Source: Paramesorhizobium leguminum
GTDB lineage: Bacteria; Pseudomonadota; Alphaproteobacteria; Rhizobiales; Rhizobiaceae
Length of the DNA: 64,000 bases
Direction of reading: 5' to 3'
NCBI RefSeq assembly: GCF_003217235.1
Contig: NZ_QJTF01000002.1
Coordinates: 62,001-126,000 of the forward strand
Part shown: positions 17,032 to 25,187 of the stretch, piece after piece
Layout of the letters: each line of letters begins with the position of its first letter
Numbering within the stretch: the stretch's first letter is position 1
Notes under the pieces: model-generated
What the model was told of the DNA's origin: nothing
What the model saw: only the letters and a program-made list of their open reading frames with translations
Databases searched by the model: none
Program-made: the position numbers and the translations under genes

Positions 17032-18840
17032 TTGCCGATTGGACCGGCTGTGCATCTGGAAGCACTAAAAACCATCGATGCAGGCAGATTGCGCCTGCGG
17101 CTGCTCGCCGTCCTCCGCATTCTCAATGCGCGCGGCATCGCTATCGTTCTGCTCGCCTGCATCGTGGGCGTGTTTGCAGGCGCCGCCGTCATGCTGATCG
17201 GCTGGATCGTCAGCCAGTTACATGGCTTGCTCTATGAACTCCCGCATGGCGAGCGCCTCTCCGGGATGCTGGCGCTCGCCCGTCCGGAAATGGCTCTCGT
17301 GCCGGTGGCCGGCGGCATCCTGATGGGGCTGACGATATATTATGTCCGTCGCAGGAAGCTGCGCCATCCGATCGACCCCATCGAGGCCAACGCGCTTTAT
17401 GGCGGACGCATGTCGATGACCGATACGCTTGTCGTAGCTGTGCAAACGATCTTGTCCAGCGGCTTCGGCGCATCGGTAGGGCTGGAAGCAGCCTATACGC
17501 AGGTCGGTTCCGGCATCGCCTCCAAGCTGGCCGCGTTTCTGAACCTGCGCCGCAGCGATGTCCGCCTGCTCGTCGGCTGTGGCGCGGGCGGGGCCATCGC
17601 CGCCGCATTCGGCGCGCCGCTCACCGGCGCGTTTTATGGCTTCGAGCTCATCATTGGCATTTACACCGTGGCCAATGTGGCGCCGGTGATGGCGGCCGCC
17701 GTGTCCGCGACGCTGGTTGCCGGATATCTGGGCGCGCCGCCCTTTCCTATCGAGCTGGGCGAATTGCCTCCCATGCAGGCGCGGCAATATCTGCCCTTTC
17801 TCATCCTTGGCCTTATGGCCGGCGGCCTGTCGATTGCCATCATGCATCTGGTGACCGTGGTCGAGCGGCTTTTCACCCGGCTGACAATCGGCAACACCTT
17901 GCGCCCGGCCATCGGTGGCTGTCTGATCGGGCTTCTTGCGCTGATAACCCCGCAGGTGCTCTCCAGCGGCCACGGCGCGCTCCACCGCGAGCTGGCGATG
18001 GATTACGGGCTCTTCATCATCATCGAAATTTTCCTTTTGAAGCTTCTGGCCTCCGCCATATCCCTCGGATCTGGCTTTCGTGGCGGCCTGTTCTTCGCAT
18101 CGCTGTTTCTGGGCACGCTGGCGGGCAAGATTTTCGCCGGCATCATGGCGATTGTCTCGCCCGCAACGGGCATCGATCCGGTTGTGGCCGCGGTGGTCGG
18201 CATGACCTCGCTTGCGGTGGGCGTCGTGGGCGGCCCGCTGACGATGGCCTTCCTCGCGCTCGAATCCACCGGCGACCTGACCCTTACCGGCGTAGTGCTG
18301 GCGGCGGCGATCATGTCGGCGATGCTGGTCAGGGAGACGTTCGGCTATTCGTTCTCCACCTGGCGCTTCCACCTGCGCGGCGAGACCATTCGCAGCGCGC
18401 AGGACATCGGCTGGATGAGAAACCTGACCGTCGAGCGCATGATGCGCAAGGATATCCGCACCGTGCCGTACGACCTGACGGTGGTGGAATTCCGCAAGGA
18501 AATACCGCTGGGTTCCTTCCAGCGCGTCATTGCCGTCGAGCCGGGCAGGAAATATGCCGGCATCCTGATTGTCGCCGAAATCCACGCCCTGCCGCCTGAT
18601 CCCGCTATCGGGGAACAGCCCGTATCGGATTATCTCCGCTATGGCGACGCGATGCTGCGGCAGGCGATGAATGTAAAGGAAGCAGCCGAAATGTTCGCCA
18701 AAACGGGCAGCGAAGAGCTTGTCGTGGTCGACGATTTCACCCACCGCAAGGTACAGGGCCTTCTGACCGAAGGCTATCTTCTGCGCCGTTATGCGGAAGA
18801 ATTGGACAAGGCGAGAAGGGACATGTCGGGGGAACGCTGA
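17032..18840 (+). CDS. CLC family chloride channel/antiporter with CBS domains
   Basis: About 602 residues with ten or more hydrophobic segments, then a soluble C-terminus (VERMMRKDIRTVPYDLTVVEFR and VVVDDFTHRKVQGLLTEGYLLRRY) that resembles a CBS pair. CLC-type loops include SSGFGASVGLEAAYTQVGSG, carrying the helix-dipole glutamate, and AAAFGAPLTGAFYGFELI. It moves chloride, possibly coupled to protons. The start is uncertain: TTG at 17032 has no site, and GTG at 17050 has a weak GGA upstream. The gene begins immediately after a repeat, so its native 5' end may have been altered. Confidence 0.88.
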   Translation: MPIGPAVHLEALKTIDAGRLRLRLLAVLRILNARGIAIVLLACIVGVFAGAAVMLIGWIVSQLHGLLYELPHGERLSGMLALARPEMALVPVAGGILMGLTIYYVRRRKLRHPIDPIEANALYGGRMSMTDTLVVAVQTILSSGFGASVGLEAAYTQVGSGIASKLAAFLNLRRSDVRLLVGCGAGGAIAAAFGAPLTGAFYGFELIIGIYTVANVAPVMAAAVSATLVAGYLGAPPFPIELGELPPMQARQYLPFLILGLMAGGLSIAIMHLVTVVERLFTRLTIGNTLRPAIGGCLIGLLALITPQVLSSGHGALHRELAMDYGLFIIIEIFLLKLLASAISLGSGFRGGLFFASLFLGTLAGKIFAGIMAIVSPATGIDPVVAAVVGMTSLAVGVVGGPLTMAFLALESTGDLTLTGVVLAAAIMSAMLVRETFGYSFSTWRFHLRGETIRSAQDIGWMRNLTVERMMRKDIRTVPYDLTVVEFRKEIPLGSFQRVIAVEPGRKYAGILIVAEIHALPPDPAIGEQPVSDYLRYGDAMLRQAMNVKEAAEMFAKTGSEELVVVDDFTHRKVQGLLTEGYLLRRYAEELDKARRDMSGER

Positions 18841-18912
18841 AAAACCACGCCTCTGGATAAAGAAACGCCCGCTTCTATATGTATCCGGATGTTAAATCGC
18901 GAGGTGAACATC

Positions 18913-19392
18913 ATGCGATATTTCAGCAACGCGCTTACGGCCCTGGCAATGCTTGGCGCAGTGGCGCAGGCGCAAGCAGCGCCGATGACAAACCAGTACG
19001 AAGAACTCAGCCACCGGCTGCTTGCCGGTTTGCCCACGACATCGATCGTCGATCTCGATCGTTGCAAGGTCCGCCCTGATCCTCCCGGCAAAAATCCCGT
19101 GTCATCGGGGCTGACTGTTGGGCATGTGATCAAGGATTTCAAGATGGTACCCGGGCCCCATGCCATGATCGCGTATAATCAACAGCGCCTGATCACGGGA
19201 CCCTCGAATTTACCTATCCTCGAGGTCTTCGAATACGGCGTCATGCCCGATGACAAGGCCATCGTTACCATGCGGGAGCTTTCACCCAAAACTTATAGGC
19301 AGCTTTCCGAACCGATAAATTTTTTATGCCAGGTCGGCACCGCCCTTCGCTTCGAACCGGCAACCGGGATTATGCCCGCCGATAAGGGTTAG
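18913..19392 (+). CDS. Secreted protein of unknown function
   Basis: 159 residues from the ATG at 18913, chosen because GAGG lies eight bases upstream and the signal peptide then starts correctly (MRYFSNALTALAMLGAVAQAQAAP). The mature part contains NQYEELSHRLLAGLPTTSIVDLDRC and a second cysteine near the end (NFLCQVG), which could form a disulfide in the periplasm. Alternating strands with VTMRELSPKTYRQL follow. No family recognised. A terminator follows. Confidence 0.7.
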   Translation: MRYFSNALTALAMLGAVAQAQAAPMTNQYEELSHRLLAGLPTTSIVDLDRCKVRPDPPGKNPVSSGLTVGHVIKDFKMVPGPHAMIAYNQQRLITGPSNLPILEVFEYGVMPDDKAIVTMRELSPKTYRQLSEPINFLCQVGTALRFEPATGIMPADKG

Positions 19393-19412
19393 GAATCAGA
19401 TATGGAACAAAG

Positions 19413-19447
19413 GCATCCGGCCCATTTCTTCAGGCCGGATGGTTTCT
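19413..19447 (+). terminator. Terminator after the secreted protein gene
   Basis: CATCCGGCC and GGCCGGATG form a 9-bp perfect stem with a ten-base loop, followed by GTTTCTT, about 20 bases after the stop codon. Confidence 0.78.
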
Positions 19448-19472
19448 TGCGTTTGAAAAAGGGATCACGAAC

Positions 19473-20249
19473 ATGGATAGCCTTCTGGCGGAAATCATGC
19501 GCTCGCTCGGCTTCCTCACCCGCCTGCGCATATCCCAGGCATGGTTTGATGGCCAGAATGGATCGCTGGCGGAGAATGCCCGGGTTTTCCCTCTCGCCGG
19601 CGCGTTGATCGCCCTGCCCGCGGCCTTCGTGCTGATCGTGGCCACCCTGTTCAATCTCCCCCCCGTCGTCGCCAGTATCCTTGCCATTGGCACACTCACA
19701 ATCGTTACCGGCGCATTGCATGAGGACGGCCTTGCCGATATCGCGGACGGCTTCTTCGGCGGGGCAACGGTGGAGCGGCGCCTTGAAATCATGAAGGATT
19801 CGCGCATCGGCACGTTTGGCGGGCTGGCGCTCATCATTTCCGTGGCCTTGCGCGCCCTGCTTTTCGCGACGCTCATCGAGCGTGCGGGCGTAGGTCTAGC
19901 CGCCCTCGCCCTCATCGGCACGGAAGCGGCAAGCCGCGCGGTGCTGGTCGCGTTCTGGCGTATGCTGCCTTCCGCGCGGCCCGGCGGCGTGGCCGATGGC
20001 GCGGGAGCGCCCGACGACACAGGCGCCTTCACCGCCCTCCTCGCCGGCTTTTTCTTTCTGGTAGCAACCTATGTGCCCGCAGGCGGCATCGGCGGACTGT
20101 TGGTTGCGGTCCTGCTATGCGCCGCCGCCACATTCGGCTTCGCCAATCTCTGTCACCACAAGATCGGCGGACAGACCGGCGATGCGCTGGGCGCGGCGCA
20201 GCAAATCGCGGCGCTTGCGCTTCTAATGGGCCTTGTCATGATGGCGTGA
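19473..20249 (+). CDS. cobS: Adenosylcobinamide-GDP ribazoletransferase (cobalamin synthase)
   Basis: Membrane enzyme of 258 residues that joins adenosylcobinamide-GDP and alpha-ribazole, the last assembly step of cobalamin. Family markers: LGFLTRLRIS near the N-terminus, the acidic signature GALHEDGLADIADGFFGG with ERRLEIMKDSRIGTFG, then several membrane helices. It lies about 30 kb from the main cobalamin block of the window. The name cobV is also used for this enzyme in the aerobic pathway. Confidence 0.94.
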   Translation: MDSLLAEIMRSLGFLTRLRISQAWFDGQNGSLAENARVFPLAGALIALPAAFVLIVATLFNLPPVVASILAIGTLTIVTGALHEDGLADIADGFFGGATVERRLEIMKDSRIGTFGGLALIISVALRALLFATLIERAGVGLAALALIGTEAASRAVLVAFWRMLPSARPGGVADGAGAPDDTGAFTALLAGFFFLVATYVPAGGIGGLLVAVLLCAAATFGFANLCHHKIGGQTGDALGAAQQIAALALLMGLVMMA

Positions 20250-20346
20250 CGCAACCACATTCAAGAATATTGATTGAAGCACAATTCCCGTGATGGATTT
20301 TTCGGAGTTTTGTGTAAGAAAAGACATAGTATTTTTTCGGGACGCA

Positions 20347-20580
20347 ATGAACACTATTGAATCGCCCTGCATCCTCGTCTGTTCGATGGACGCCAAGACC
20401 GGCTATTGCTTCGGCTGCGGCCGCACGATCGATGAAATCAGCACCTGGTCGGCAATGACGCCGGAGCGCCGCCGCGAAATTGCGCAAGCACTTGCCGCTC
20501 GCCTTGAAACCGTAGAGCGAAAACCGAGGCGAGACACCCGGCGCGCCCGGATGGCGCTTCAGAAACAGAGAGAAGCATGA
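20347..20580 (+). CDS. DUF1289 family small protein
   Basis: 77 residues from the ATG at 20347. DUF1289 pattern: [37 protein letters not shown], with four cysteines likely to hold a metal, then a basic C-terminal tail ([17 protein letters not shown]). Function unknown. The stop overlaps the next start by four bases, so the two are translationally coupled. Confidence 0.88.
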   Translation: MNTIESPCILVCSMDAKTGYCFGCGRTIDEISTWSAMTPERRREIAQALAARLETVERKPRRDTRRARMALQKQREA

Positions 20581-21281
20581 ACCGTCTATTCTGGATCATC
20601 GTCGCGATAATTGGCGCCGTCATCCTGCTCCTGATGGCCAATAATGATAGCGGCACGACGCTTGGCCTCGCGAATGACGCGTTTGCCAATGCCGCTTATC
20701 TCGGCATATGGGGCATCGTCCTTGCCGCCGCGCTCCTCGGTTCACGCATAAAACTGAGCGATTTCGCCCGTAGCACCGCCATCTGGGTCGTTATCATCCT
20801 CGCGCTCGTCGCCGGATATCAATATCGCTATGAATTGCAGGATGTCGCGAATCGCGTCACCGCCGGCCTCATCCCCGGCAGCCCTATCTCGGGAAAAGAC
20901 AGCAACGGAAATTTGACCGTCACGCTCGCCAAATCCCTCAACGGCCATTTCGAGGTCAACGGCAAGGTCAACGGCGCGCGCACCTCATTCCTGATCGATA
21001 CAGGAGCTTCGATGGTTATCCTGTCCGCTGACGACGCAAGGCGCGGCGGGATCGATACCACCAATCTCTCCTACTCCGTCCCGATCATGACCGCCAATGG
21101 CAGCGCCAATGCCGCCATGGTCCAGATAGCCACCCTCCAGATCGGCGATATCACCCGCCACGATATCCCCGCGCTCGTCGCGCAGGACAATGGCGCGATC
21201 GGAAGCCTGCTCGGCATGAATTTTCTGGATACCTTGCGCGGATTTTCCGTGCAGGGCGATCAGCTGGTGCTGACGGATTAA
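20577..21281 (+). CDS. Membrane-anchored retropepsin-like aspartic protease (TIGR02281 type)
   Basis: 234 residues. Three hydrophobic helices occupy residues 1-75 ([53 protein letters not shown]). The C-terminal half is a clan AA protease domain with the active-site motif [13 protein letters not shown] near residue 140, then [13 protein letters not shown] near the end. As in other family members it would act as a dimer in the periplasm. Substrate unknown. Coupled by ATGA overlap to the DUF1289 gene. Confidence 0.88.
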   Translation: MNRLFWIIVAIIGAVILLLMANNDSGTTLGLANDAFANAAYLGIWGIVLAAALLGSRIKLSDFARSTAIWVVIILALVAGYQYRYELQDVANRVTAGLIPGSPISGKDSNGNLTVTLAKSLNGHFEVNGKVNGARTSFLIDTGASMVILSADDARRGGIDTTNLSYSVPIMTANGSANAAMVQIATLQIGDITRHDIPALVAQDNGAIGSLLGMNFLDTLRGFSVQGDQLVLTD

Positions 21282-21328
21282 AGCAAGTCCAGGAAAAGTG
21301 TGAAGCGGTTTTCCGTCCGGACTTGCGC
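21282..21328. repeat. GCAAGTCC palindromic repeat acting as terminator
   Basis: GCAAGTCC and GGACTTGC bracket an inner GGAAAAGTG...GGTTTTCC stem, starting one base after the protease stop codon and ending before dusA, which converges. It probably ends both transcripts. Confidence 0.75.
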
Positions 21329-21341
21329 AAAAATAAAGAAT

Positions 21342-22355
21342 TCAAGCTGCTTCCGTCACATCCGCGCCGACTTCCGCAAAAGCCTTGCGAATAACCCGGC
21401 TGTCGGCATCGGCGTGCGATGCCTCGGTTGAGAGCACCTGTCGCCAGCGCCGCGCCCCCGGCATCCCTGGGAAGAGCCCGATCATATGCCGGGTTACATG
21501 TGAAAGCCTGCCGCCTTCGGCAATGTGCCGGTCGGCATAATCGCACATCGTATCGATAAGCGTAGGCATATCGATAGCCTCGCGCTCGTCGCCGAACAGC
21601 AGCCTGTCCGCATCGATCAGCAAGCCCGGATTATGATACGCGGCGCGGCCCATCATCACGCCGTCCACATGATTCAAATGATTGAGCGCTTCATCAAGCG
21701 TCTGAATACCGCCATTGATGCCAATGAAATGACTCCGCAATTCCGCTTTCAACCGATAGACACGGTTGTAGTCGAGCGGCGGAATATCGCGGTTTTCTTT
21801 GGGTGACAGCCCCTGCAGCCAGGCCTTGCGCGCATGAACCCACAGCGCATCCGCGCCCGCATCGATCACCCCACGCGCCAGCGCATCGAGCGCCACTTCC
21901 GGGTCCTGCTCATCGACACCGATCCGGCATTTGACGGTGACGGGAATATCCACCGCCCGCTTCATCGCCGCCACGCTGGCGGCGACCAGATCGGGCGTCT
22001 TCATCAGGCAGGCGCCGAACGTGCCCGACTGCACCCGGTCCGAGGGACAGCCAACATTGAGATTGATCTCCCGATATCCAAAATCCGCCCCGATCCGCGC
22101 CGCCTCCGCCAGTTTTGCCGGATCGGAACCACCCAGTTGCAGCGCCACCGGATGTTCGACAGCATTAAAGCCCAGCAGCCGCTCGCGATTGCCCTGAATG
22201 GCCGCATCCGCGACCACCATCTCGGTATAAAGCAGCGCGCGCCGCGTCATCTGGCGATGGAAAAACCGGCAATGTCGGTCCGTCCAATCCATCATGGGTG
22301 CGATGGAAAGCTTGAACTCTTTGTATTTATTAGCCTTTTCAGCGCTACCGTTCAT
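21342..22355 (-). CDS. dusA: tRNA-dihydrouridine synthase A
   Basis: 337 residues. A TIM-barrel flavoenzyme reducing uridines 20/20a of tRNA. Motifs: SIAPMMDWTDRHCRFFHR at the N-terminus, LNVGCPSDRVQSGTFGACLM with the catalytic cysteine, KCRIGVDEQDPE, VHARKAWLQGLSPKENRDIPPL and INGGIQTLDEA. These are DusA rather than DusB/C hallmarks. The start at 22355 gives about 15 residues before the conserved core; no strong ribosome-binding site is visible. Confidence 0.94.
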   Translation of the reverse strand: MNGSAEKANKYKEFKLSIAPMMDWTDRHCRFFHRQMTRRALLYTEMVVADAAIQGNRERLLGFNAVEHPVALQLGGSDPAKLAEAARIGADFGYREINLNVGCPSDRVQSGTFGACLMKTPDLVAASVAAMKRAVDIPVTVKCRIGVDEQDPEVALDALARGVIDAGADALWVHARKAWLQGLSPKENRDIPPLDYNRVYRLKAELRSHFIGINGGIQTLDEALNHLNHVDGVMMGRAAYHNPGLLIDADRLLFGDEREAIDMPTLIDTMCDYADRHIAEGGRLSHVTRHMIGLFPGMPGARRWRQVLSTEASHADADSRVIRKAFAEVGADVTEAA

Positions 22356-22425
22356 TTAGCTTCAATCCAGCAGGGGAAAGTGTGCCAACATATCACGCCT
22401 AGATAATGATGAATGGTCAGCGTAT

Positions 22426-23325
22426 CTAGCGCAAATCATGCCTTGCGCTCTTCATCTCCGCCGCCAGTTCGTCAACCCGGTGCTCATCAAGATAATGCGG
22501 CCCATCGAAGAGATAGATATCATAGCCCTGCATCGCCGCGATCTGCGGTAGAAGCTCATTCACGGTCGCAGGCCTGAAACCACCGCCGGCCTTGGGCCTG
22601 AACGCCTCCACGATCACCTTGACTCGCTTGCGTCCAAGGCGCGCGGCGAGCGCATCGGCATATTCGCGCGCCACGGCAGGGCTACGGGCTTCCACGCCCA
22701 CGCCATCCTGAAAGAACACGCCAACATCCGGCGGAAGCCAGCTTGCAAGCCAGTCTGCCAAGGGTTTGGCGCCGATATTGGCGCTGTCGTAAACGCTGAT
22801 CCATAAAGGGCGCGGGAGCAATGCCAGCGCCGCTTTCATGGTTTCGGGCGCTTCCTTCCAGGTAGGGTCAACCTCTACGGGGAAATAATATCCCTCGATA
22901 TTGAGCGGCAGGCGTGTCTGGAAAAGTGCGGCCGAATCGCGAGCCAACGAGACTGCGTTCTGCCGCGCCTGCTTTTCACCGAAATGCCCGGCAAGCCCCA
23001 GAATGACATGCTTTGCCCATGGCTGGCGCGAGATTTGCAGCCAGTCGGGCTGCTTCGCTCCAGCCGCCCCTGGACCGCCCACGAAACTCGCGCCGTCAAC
23101 CTCGCTCCACTGGATCAGCAGATGATCGACACCAAGTTTCTGCCAGTTGCCGGAGATGTCGGCGGTCGGATTATCGACCTGCCAGACGATCCCCGAAACC
23201 GAAAGGGGACCGCGCCACCATCGCTCCAAGAGCCCATAGCCTCCCGATAGCCAGACAATCAATCCGGCCAGGACAAGAATAAACACCGGCAATAGCCACT
23301 TGCCGGCGGAAAAAGCCCGGCGCAT
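22426..23325 (-). CDS. Periplasmic glycoside-hydrolase-like protein of the exopolysaccharide operon (YbcH-like position)
   Basis: 299 residues from the ATG at 23325, which overlaps the upstream stop by one base (TGATG). One N-terminal membrane helix (WLLPVFILVLAGLIVWLSGGYG) anchors a periplasmic domain that reads like a TIM-barrel hydrolase of the DUF4434 kind: VDHLLIQWSEVDG, LNIEGYYFPVEVDPTW, LWISVYDSA, VGVFFQDGVGVEAR, VIVEAFRP and YLFDGPHY. The acidic residues in YYFPVEVD, FQDG and VEAF are candidate catalytic groups. It is the last gene of the operon, the same place as ybcH after nfrA in E. coli. It may trim the polymer; inference. Confidence 0.7.
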   Translation of the reverse strand: MRRAFSAGKWLLPVFILVLAGLIVWLSGGYGLLERWWRGPLSVSGIVWQVDNPTADISGNWQKLGVDHLLIQWSEVDGASFVGGPGAAGAKQPDWLQISRQPWAKHVILGLAGHFGEKQARQNAVSLARDSAALFQTRLPLNIEGYYFPVEVDPTWKEAPETMKAALALLPRPLWISVYDSANIGAKPLADWLASWLPPDVGVFFQDGVGVEARSPAVAREYADALAARLGRKRVKVIVEAFRPKAGGGFRPATVNELLPQIAAMQGYDIYLFDGPHYLDEHRVDELAAEMKSARHDLR

Positions 23326-25187
23326 CAATAAGCCACGCTAATAGCCCCGAAAAACCCCTTGGCCCGATCATCGCCCGACAATTTGGCGCGATATTGCACC
23401 GTGAAGTCCACATAGGACCGCGGCGCGGTATATTTGTCTTCTCGGAACCAGTAGCGCGCATTGATGCCGGGACCGGCGCCAAGCGCGAATTGCTTGTCGA
23501 GATCGCTGTCATAACTCGGAGCCACCGCCAGGAAAGGCGTCACCACCAGATTCTTGTCGATGCCATCCATGCGATAGCTGCGCCCGATCCGGGCTTCGCC
23601 ATTGGCTATGTTCTGGCCCGATTCCATGTAGCGTCCGATCTCGGCATAATATTGCCCAGTCCACCACGAGGGCACATCCACGCGCAAATCGGTGCCGAAA
23701 CTATCCCCAAATGCGGCGCGCAACAGCGTGTCGTTGCGGCTATGCTCCCCGATTTTGAAAAGCTTGCTCGCTTCCAGCACCAGATTGTAGCGGGCAAACG
23801 GCTTCCACCGCGCGCCCACGCTGCCTTGCATGGTGGGGAAACCGGTCGGCCCATCGCGAGAATCGTTCAGCGTCGTGAACTGGCGGGCAAACAGCTCGAA
23901 GATCGCGCCGTCGCGATAGCCGATGCCGCGCGGACGCCAATAGACCTCCGAGCCATGCTGGAGAATCTTCCCGGCGCTGCTATCCAATGGCCTGAACGAA
24001 CCGCTGGAAACGCCGCTGCTGCCGTAGCTCAAGGTCGAATTGAACCCGAACTCGCGGGTGAGATCCGCCACCTCGCGGCGCAAGCCGAACAGACGCTGCG
24101 GCGGCAAGGAAAAATCGCCGCGCTCCTCGGCATCGATGGCCTCGTGCAACAGCGCAACCGCCTCTTCATTATGAAAGGCGCGCCGCGCCGCATAGGCGGC
24201 GTCGATCAGCTGGGTGCCGTGCAGTTCGCCAGCGCGCTTCGCCTGCTGGAAGGCCTCATAGGCCATCTCATTATCGCCCGCCTGCGTCGCGAGGTAACCA
24301 AGATCGGCGGGCTTGAGCGCTTTGAGGTTTCCGGCATCGCGCGCCTCGGCAAAGAGCCGGCGCGCGTCTTGTCGCCTGCCCTCTTTGTTCAATTGCGTTA
24401 TGCGGGCGGCAATCGCATAGGCGGAGCTCGCCGCCTGATCAACCGGCGCCTGCGCCTGCACCGCAGGCTTCCTTGCCAGTTTTTGCGCCGCGAGCGAATT
24501 GGCAAGCAAAGTGCGATAGGCTTTGTTCCCAGGACTCAGCTTTACCGCTTCCCGCGCCTTGGTGACGGCGAGGTTATAGCTGCGGCGCGCATAGGCGCGA
24601 TACGCGGCATCAGCGGCCTGATAAGCGGGGCTGGATTGCGTCGATGTCCCAGCTTTTGCCGCGGGAGGCGCGGCAGGCGATGCTACCGGAGGGGGTGCAG
24701 GTTGAGGTTCGGAGACTTGAGCAGCGGGCGGCGCGGCAGGCGCTGGTTCCGCAGCCGCCAGTGTGCTGAGCTGTGCCCGCGCGGCGGACGACAGGCGCGG
24801 ATCGTTGGCCGCCTGCCGCGCTTCTGTCCGCGCCTCGTCTCTCTTGCCCGATGCGGCAAGCGCCTCGGCCAGAAGCACCCGCAACCGCCCCACATCCGGG
24901 CGCTGCCGGATGGCTTCGCGGGCCTGCGTAATGGCTGTTTCATAATCGCGACGGGCGAAGGCGTTATAAGCCTCGGTGGCGATGCGATAAGCCGGGCCGC
25001 TCAGCGGAAGTTCCCCTTGCGCCTGCGCAGGCTGCTCTTCAGCCGCCGGCATCTGGCTGCTGCCCTGGTCCTGCGCCCATACCGGCATTGCGGTGCTGAG
25101 ATTGAGGAACGCCAGCGCAAGCGCCAAGCGATAAGGCCGGCCAACCGCACGTTGGGAAAATTTTCGCAAAGGAAAAGTCCTTTTCAT
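23325..25187 (-). CDS. NfrA-like outer-membrane polysaccharide exporter with TPRs
   Basis: 620 residues. The start is the ATG at 25187, one base overlapped with the nfrB-like stop (TGATG). It has a signal peptide (RLALALAFLNLSTAMPVWAQDQ). Two TPR-like blocks (AYNAFARRDYETAITQAREAIRQ and AYRAYARRSYNLAVTKAREAVKL) are separated by a Pro/Ala linker. More helical repeats follow to about residue 370, and then a strand-rich C-terminus (LRADVPSWW-like and RYWFREDKYTAPRSYVDFTVQYRAKL) ends in an aromatic residue (ISVAY). TPRs plus a beta barrel are the layout of NfrA and BcsC, which export surface glycans. Confidence is high for type, moderate for the name. Confidence 0.8.
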   Translation of the reverse strand: MKRTFPLRKFSQRAVGRPYRLALALAFLNLSTAMPVWAQDQGSSQMPAAEEQPAQAQGELPLSGPAYRIATEAYNAFARRDYETAITQAREAIRQRPDVGRLRVLLAEALAASGKRDEARTEARQAANDPRLSSAARAQLSTLAAAEPAPAAPPAAQVSEPQPAPPPVASPAAPPAAKAGTSTQSSPAYQAADAAYRAYARRSYNLAVTKAREAVKLSPGNKAYRTLLANSLAAQKLARKPAVQAQAPVDQAASSAYAIAARITQLNKEGRRQDARRLFAEARDAGNLKALKPADLGYLATQAGDNEMAYEAFQQAKRAGELHGTQLIDAAYAARRAFHNEEAVALLHEAIDAEERGDFSLPPQRLFGLRREVADLTREFGFNSTLSYGSSGVSSGSFRPLDSSAGKILQHGSEVYWRPRGIGYRDGAIFELFARQFTTLNDSRDGPTGFPTMQGSVGARWKPFARYNLVLEASKLFKIGEHSRNDTLLRAAFGDSFGTDLRVDVPSWWTGQYYAEIGRYMESGQNIANGEARIGRSYRMDGIDKNLVVTPFLAVAPSYDSDLDKQFALGAGPGINARYWFREDKYTAPRSYVDFTVQYRAKLSGDDRAKGFFGAISVAY